Positions 54,218 through 54,936 of a stretch of DNA of 54,936 nt are shown here, piece by piece (the first letter of the stretch is position 1; the number at the start of each line of letters is the position of its first letter). Origin of the DNA: an uncultured Porphyromonadaceae bacterium (lineage in GTDB: Bacteria; Bacteroidota; Bacteroidia; Bacteroidales; Muribaculaceae); contig CAMWSS010000015.1 of NCBI GenBank assembly GCA_947177035.1, positions 1 to 54,936 of the forward strand, read 5' to 3'. A model generated the notes under the pieces. The model ran no database searches. It was given only the letters and a program-made list of their open reading frames with translations, and had not been told where the DNA came from. The translations under genes were made by a program, and so were the position numbers.

Positions 54218-54280
54218 CATCATCTCTTTAGTCGCTGACATATCTGATTTTAGAAAATTAATATATTCATATAACACCAT

Positions 54281-54487
54281 ATGATCATAAAAAGTTCATA
54301 TAAATTTATTGCTATTATTGCGATAACGTTGTGGGTCGCTTGTTCGGCAACGAGCGCATGGGGCATAAGCCCGCAGAAAAACGATGAGGTATATGTTACC
54401 TTTCCAATTGTAGACGGTCAAAATAATACCGGATTTGAAAGTTTGGACATCACGATTATTTCAGCGACTTCTCGGCCTGGAACATGA
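54281..54487 (+). pseudogene. Truncated exported protein (signal peptide and start only)
   Basis: A 68-codon frame behind a consensus promoter. It has a basic start (MIIKSSYKF), a hydrophobic stretch and a plausible cleavage site (ATSAWG), then VYVTFPIVDGQNN. From about 54440 the DNA is that of a beta-barrel gene in another frame, so the last dozen codons (ITIISATSRPGT) are probably out-of-frame junk. I read it as the genuine 5' end of a gene whose remainder was replaced by recombination. The family is not recognisable from what is left. Confidence 0.6.
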
Positions 54488-54801
54488 AATATGGCGTGAG
54501 CGGAGTGTGCAATCTCCCCCGGAACTGGAGCATATCCACCGACCTGAACCTCTACACCCGCCGGGGCTACTCCGACGCGGCGCTCAACACCACCGACCTG
54601 GTCTGGAACGCCCGCGTCAGCAAGTCCATCCTCAAGGGCTCGCTGGTGTTTGCCCTCGATGCTTACGACTTGCTGCGCCAGCTCAACAACGTGACCTACA
54701 CTGTCAACGCCCAGGCCCGCACCGAAACCGTCAGCAACGTCATCCCCTCCTACCTCCTCTTCCATATCTACTACCGGTTCAACAAGCAGCCAAAGCGCTG
54801 A
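54439..54801 (+). pseudogene. C-terminal fragment of an outer-membrane beta-barrel (TonB-receptor-like) gene
   Basis: In the frame of the ATG at 54484 the sequence reads DYFSDFSAWNMKYGVSGV, then STDLNLYTRRGYSDAALNTT, LVWNARVSKSILKGSLVFAL, NNVTYTVNAQARTETVSNVI and ends HIYYRFNKQPKR. This is the typical last 110 or so residues of OMP_b-brl_3/TonB-dependent-receptor-like proteins of Bacteroidetes. Upstream the frame is closed by TAA (54424) and TGA (54436), and no plug or signal exists. GC content jumps at the junction. An ATG at 54484 could start a 105-residue piece, but it would lack any export signal. Confidence 0.75.
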
Positions 54802-54826
54802 CCGCCCGCCCTACTCCACCTCACAC

Positions 54827-54860
54827 AAAAAAAACTCCGGAAGCCGATGGCTTCCGGAGT
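54827..54860 (-). terminator. Rho-independent terminator of the tRNA-Pro transcript
   Basis: ACTCCGGAAGCC (54834-54845) and GGCTTCCGGAGT (54849-54860) form a perfect 12-bp stem with a 3-base loop. On the minus strand it is followed by a run of eight T, so it terminates transcription coming from the tRNA. Confidence 0.85.
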
Positions 54861-54879
54861 CATGCTCTAAGGCGTTGCT

Positions 54880-54936
54880 TGGTCGGGGTGACAAGATTCG
54901 AACTTGCGACCACACGCCCCCCAGACGCGTACTCTA
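54880..54936 (-). tRNA. tRNA-Pro (GGG anticodon), 3' part, continuing beyond the window
   Basis: The minus strand ends in CACCCCG-A-CCA with the CCA encoded (54882-54880). The T arm is GCAAG-TTCGAAT-CTTGT, the variable loop is 5 bases, and the anticodon stem CGCGT/GCGTG encloses CTGGGGG with anticodon GGG for proline. The acceptor 5' strand and most of the D arm lie past the right edge. Confidence 0.88.

Overview
The window looks like chromosomal DNA from a GC-rich member of the Bacteroidales. The family Muribaculaceae is my best guess from base composition and gene set, but that is inference. Three things point to the phylum. Promoters of the Bacteroidetes type (TTTG, about 20 bp, then TAnnTTTG) precede many genes. 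Typical genes include gldH, a gliding-motility/type IX C-terminal domain, a TonB-dependent receptor with a DUF4249 partner, and DUF4421, DUF6057 and DUF1015 proteins. Shine-Dalgarno sequences are generally missing.

Layout. 1-370: a decayed IS5-type transposase end leaving the window on the left, then a possible dispersed repeat. 562-8435 (+): an HU/SPOR membrane protein, a type IX-sorted secreted protein, a U32 hydroxylase-like protein, a HAD phosphatase, a nucleoside kinase and ligA, mostly joined by ATGA overlaps. 8439-9854 (-): a DEAD-box helicase. 10073-19989 (+): a zapB-like gene, zapA, a probable 6S RNA, rny, ricT, gldH, an M24 peptidase, a CCA-adding-type enzyme, queD, queE, an NlpC/P60 lipoprotein and an rlhA-like gene. 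20014-20667 (-): sanA. 20770-29929 (+): a Fur-family regulator, purA, a DUF1015 gene, bioB, an acyl-CoA synthetase, murB, murA and a WYL regulator. 29935-35372 (-): rfbB, a DUF4249 lipoprotein with its receptor, and an unknown lipoprotein. 35608-40613 (+): phoH, purC, menG, a small membrane protein, a GNAT-type toxin-antitoxin pair and a lipoprotein. 40632-53880 (-): a tight run of DUF6057, a PD40/CxxCH lipoprotein, a receiver/PEP-binding protein, a coiled-coil protein, dipeptidyl peptidase IV, miaA, DUF4421 and an MsbA-like ABC exporter. 54281-54936: a broken chimeric gene, a terminator and the 3' part of a tRNA-Pro.

Most genes are housekeeping: RNA maturation (rny, ricT, miaA, CCA enzyme, queDE, two U32 proteins), cell wall and division (murA, murB, zapA), purines (purA, purC) and envelope biogenesis. 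The observations I find most interesting are: two genes (miaA and the NlpC lipoprotein) whose reading frames require or favour a CTG start inside a CTGA overlap with the upstream stop codon; the rny-ricT pairing; a receiver plus PEP/pyruvate-binding fusion beside a coiled-coil AT-hook protein; a GNAT toxin-like gene with an unfamiliar small partner; an 11-bp tandem repeat filling the leader of a lipoprotein gene; an Asp in place of the fosfomycin-target Cys in MurA; and a promoter-bearing gene start fused out of frame to a beta-barrel tail next to tRNA-Pro.
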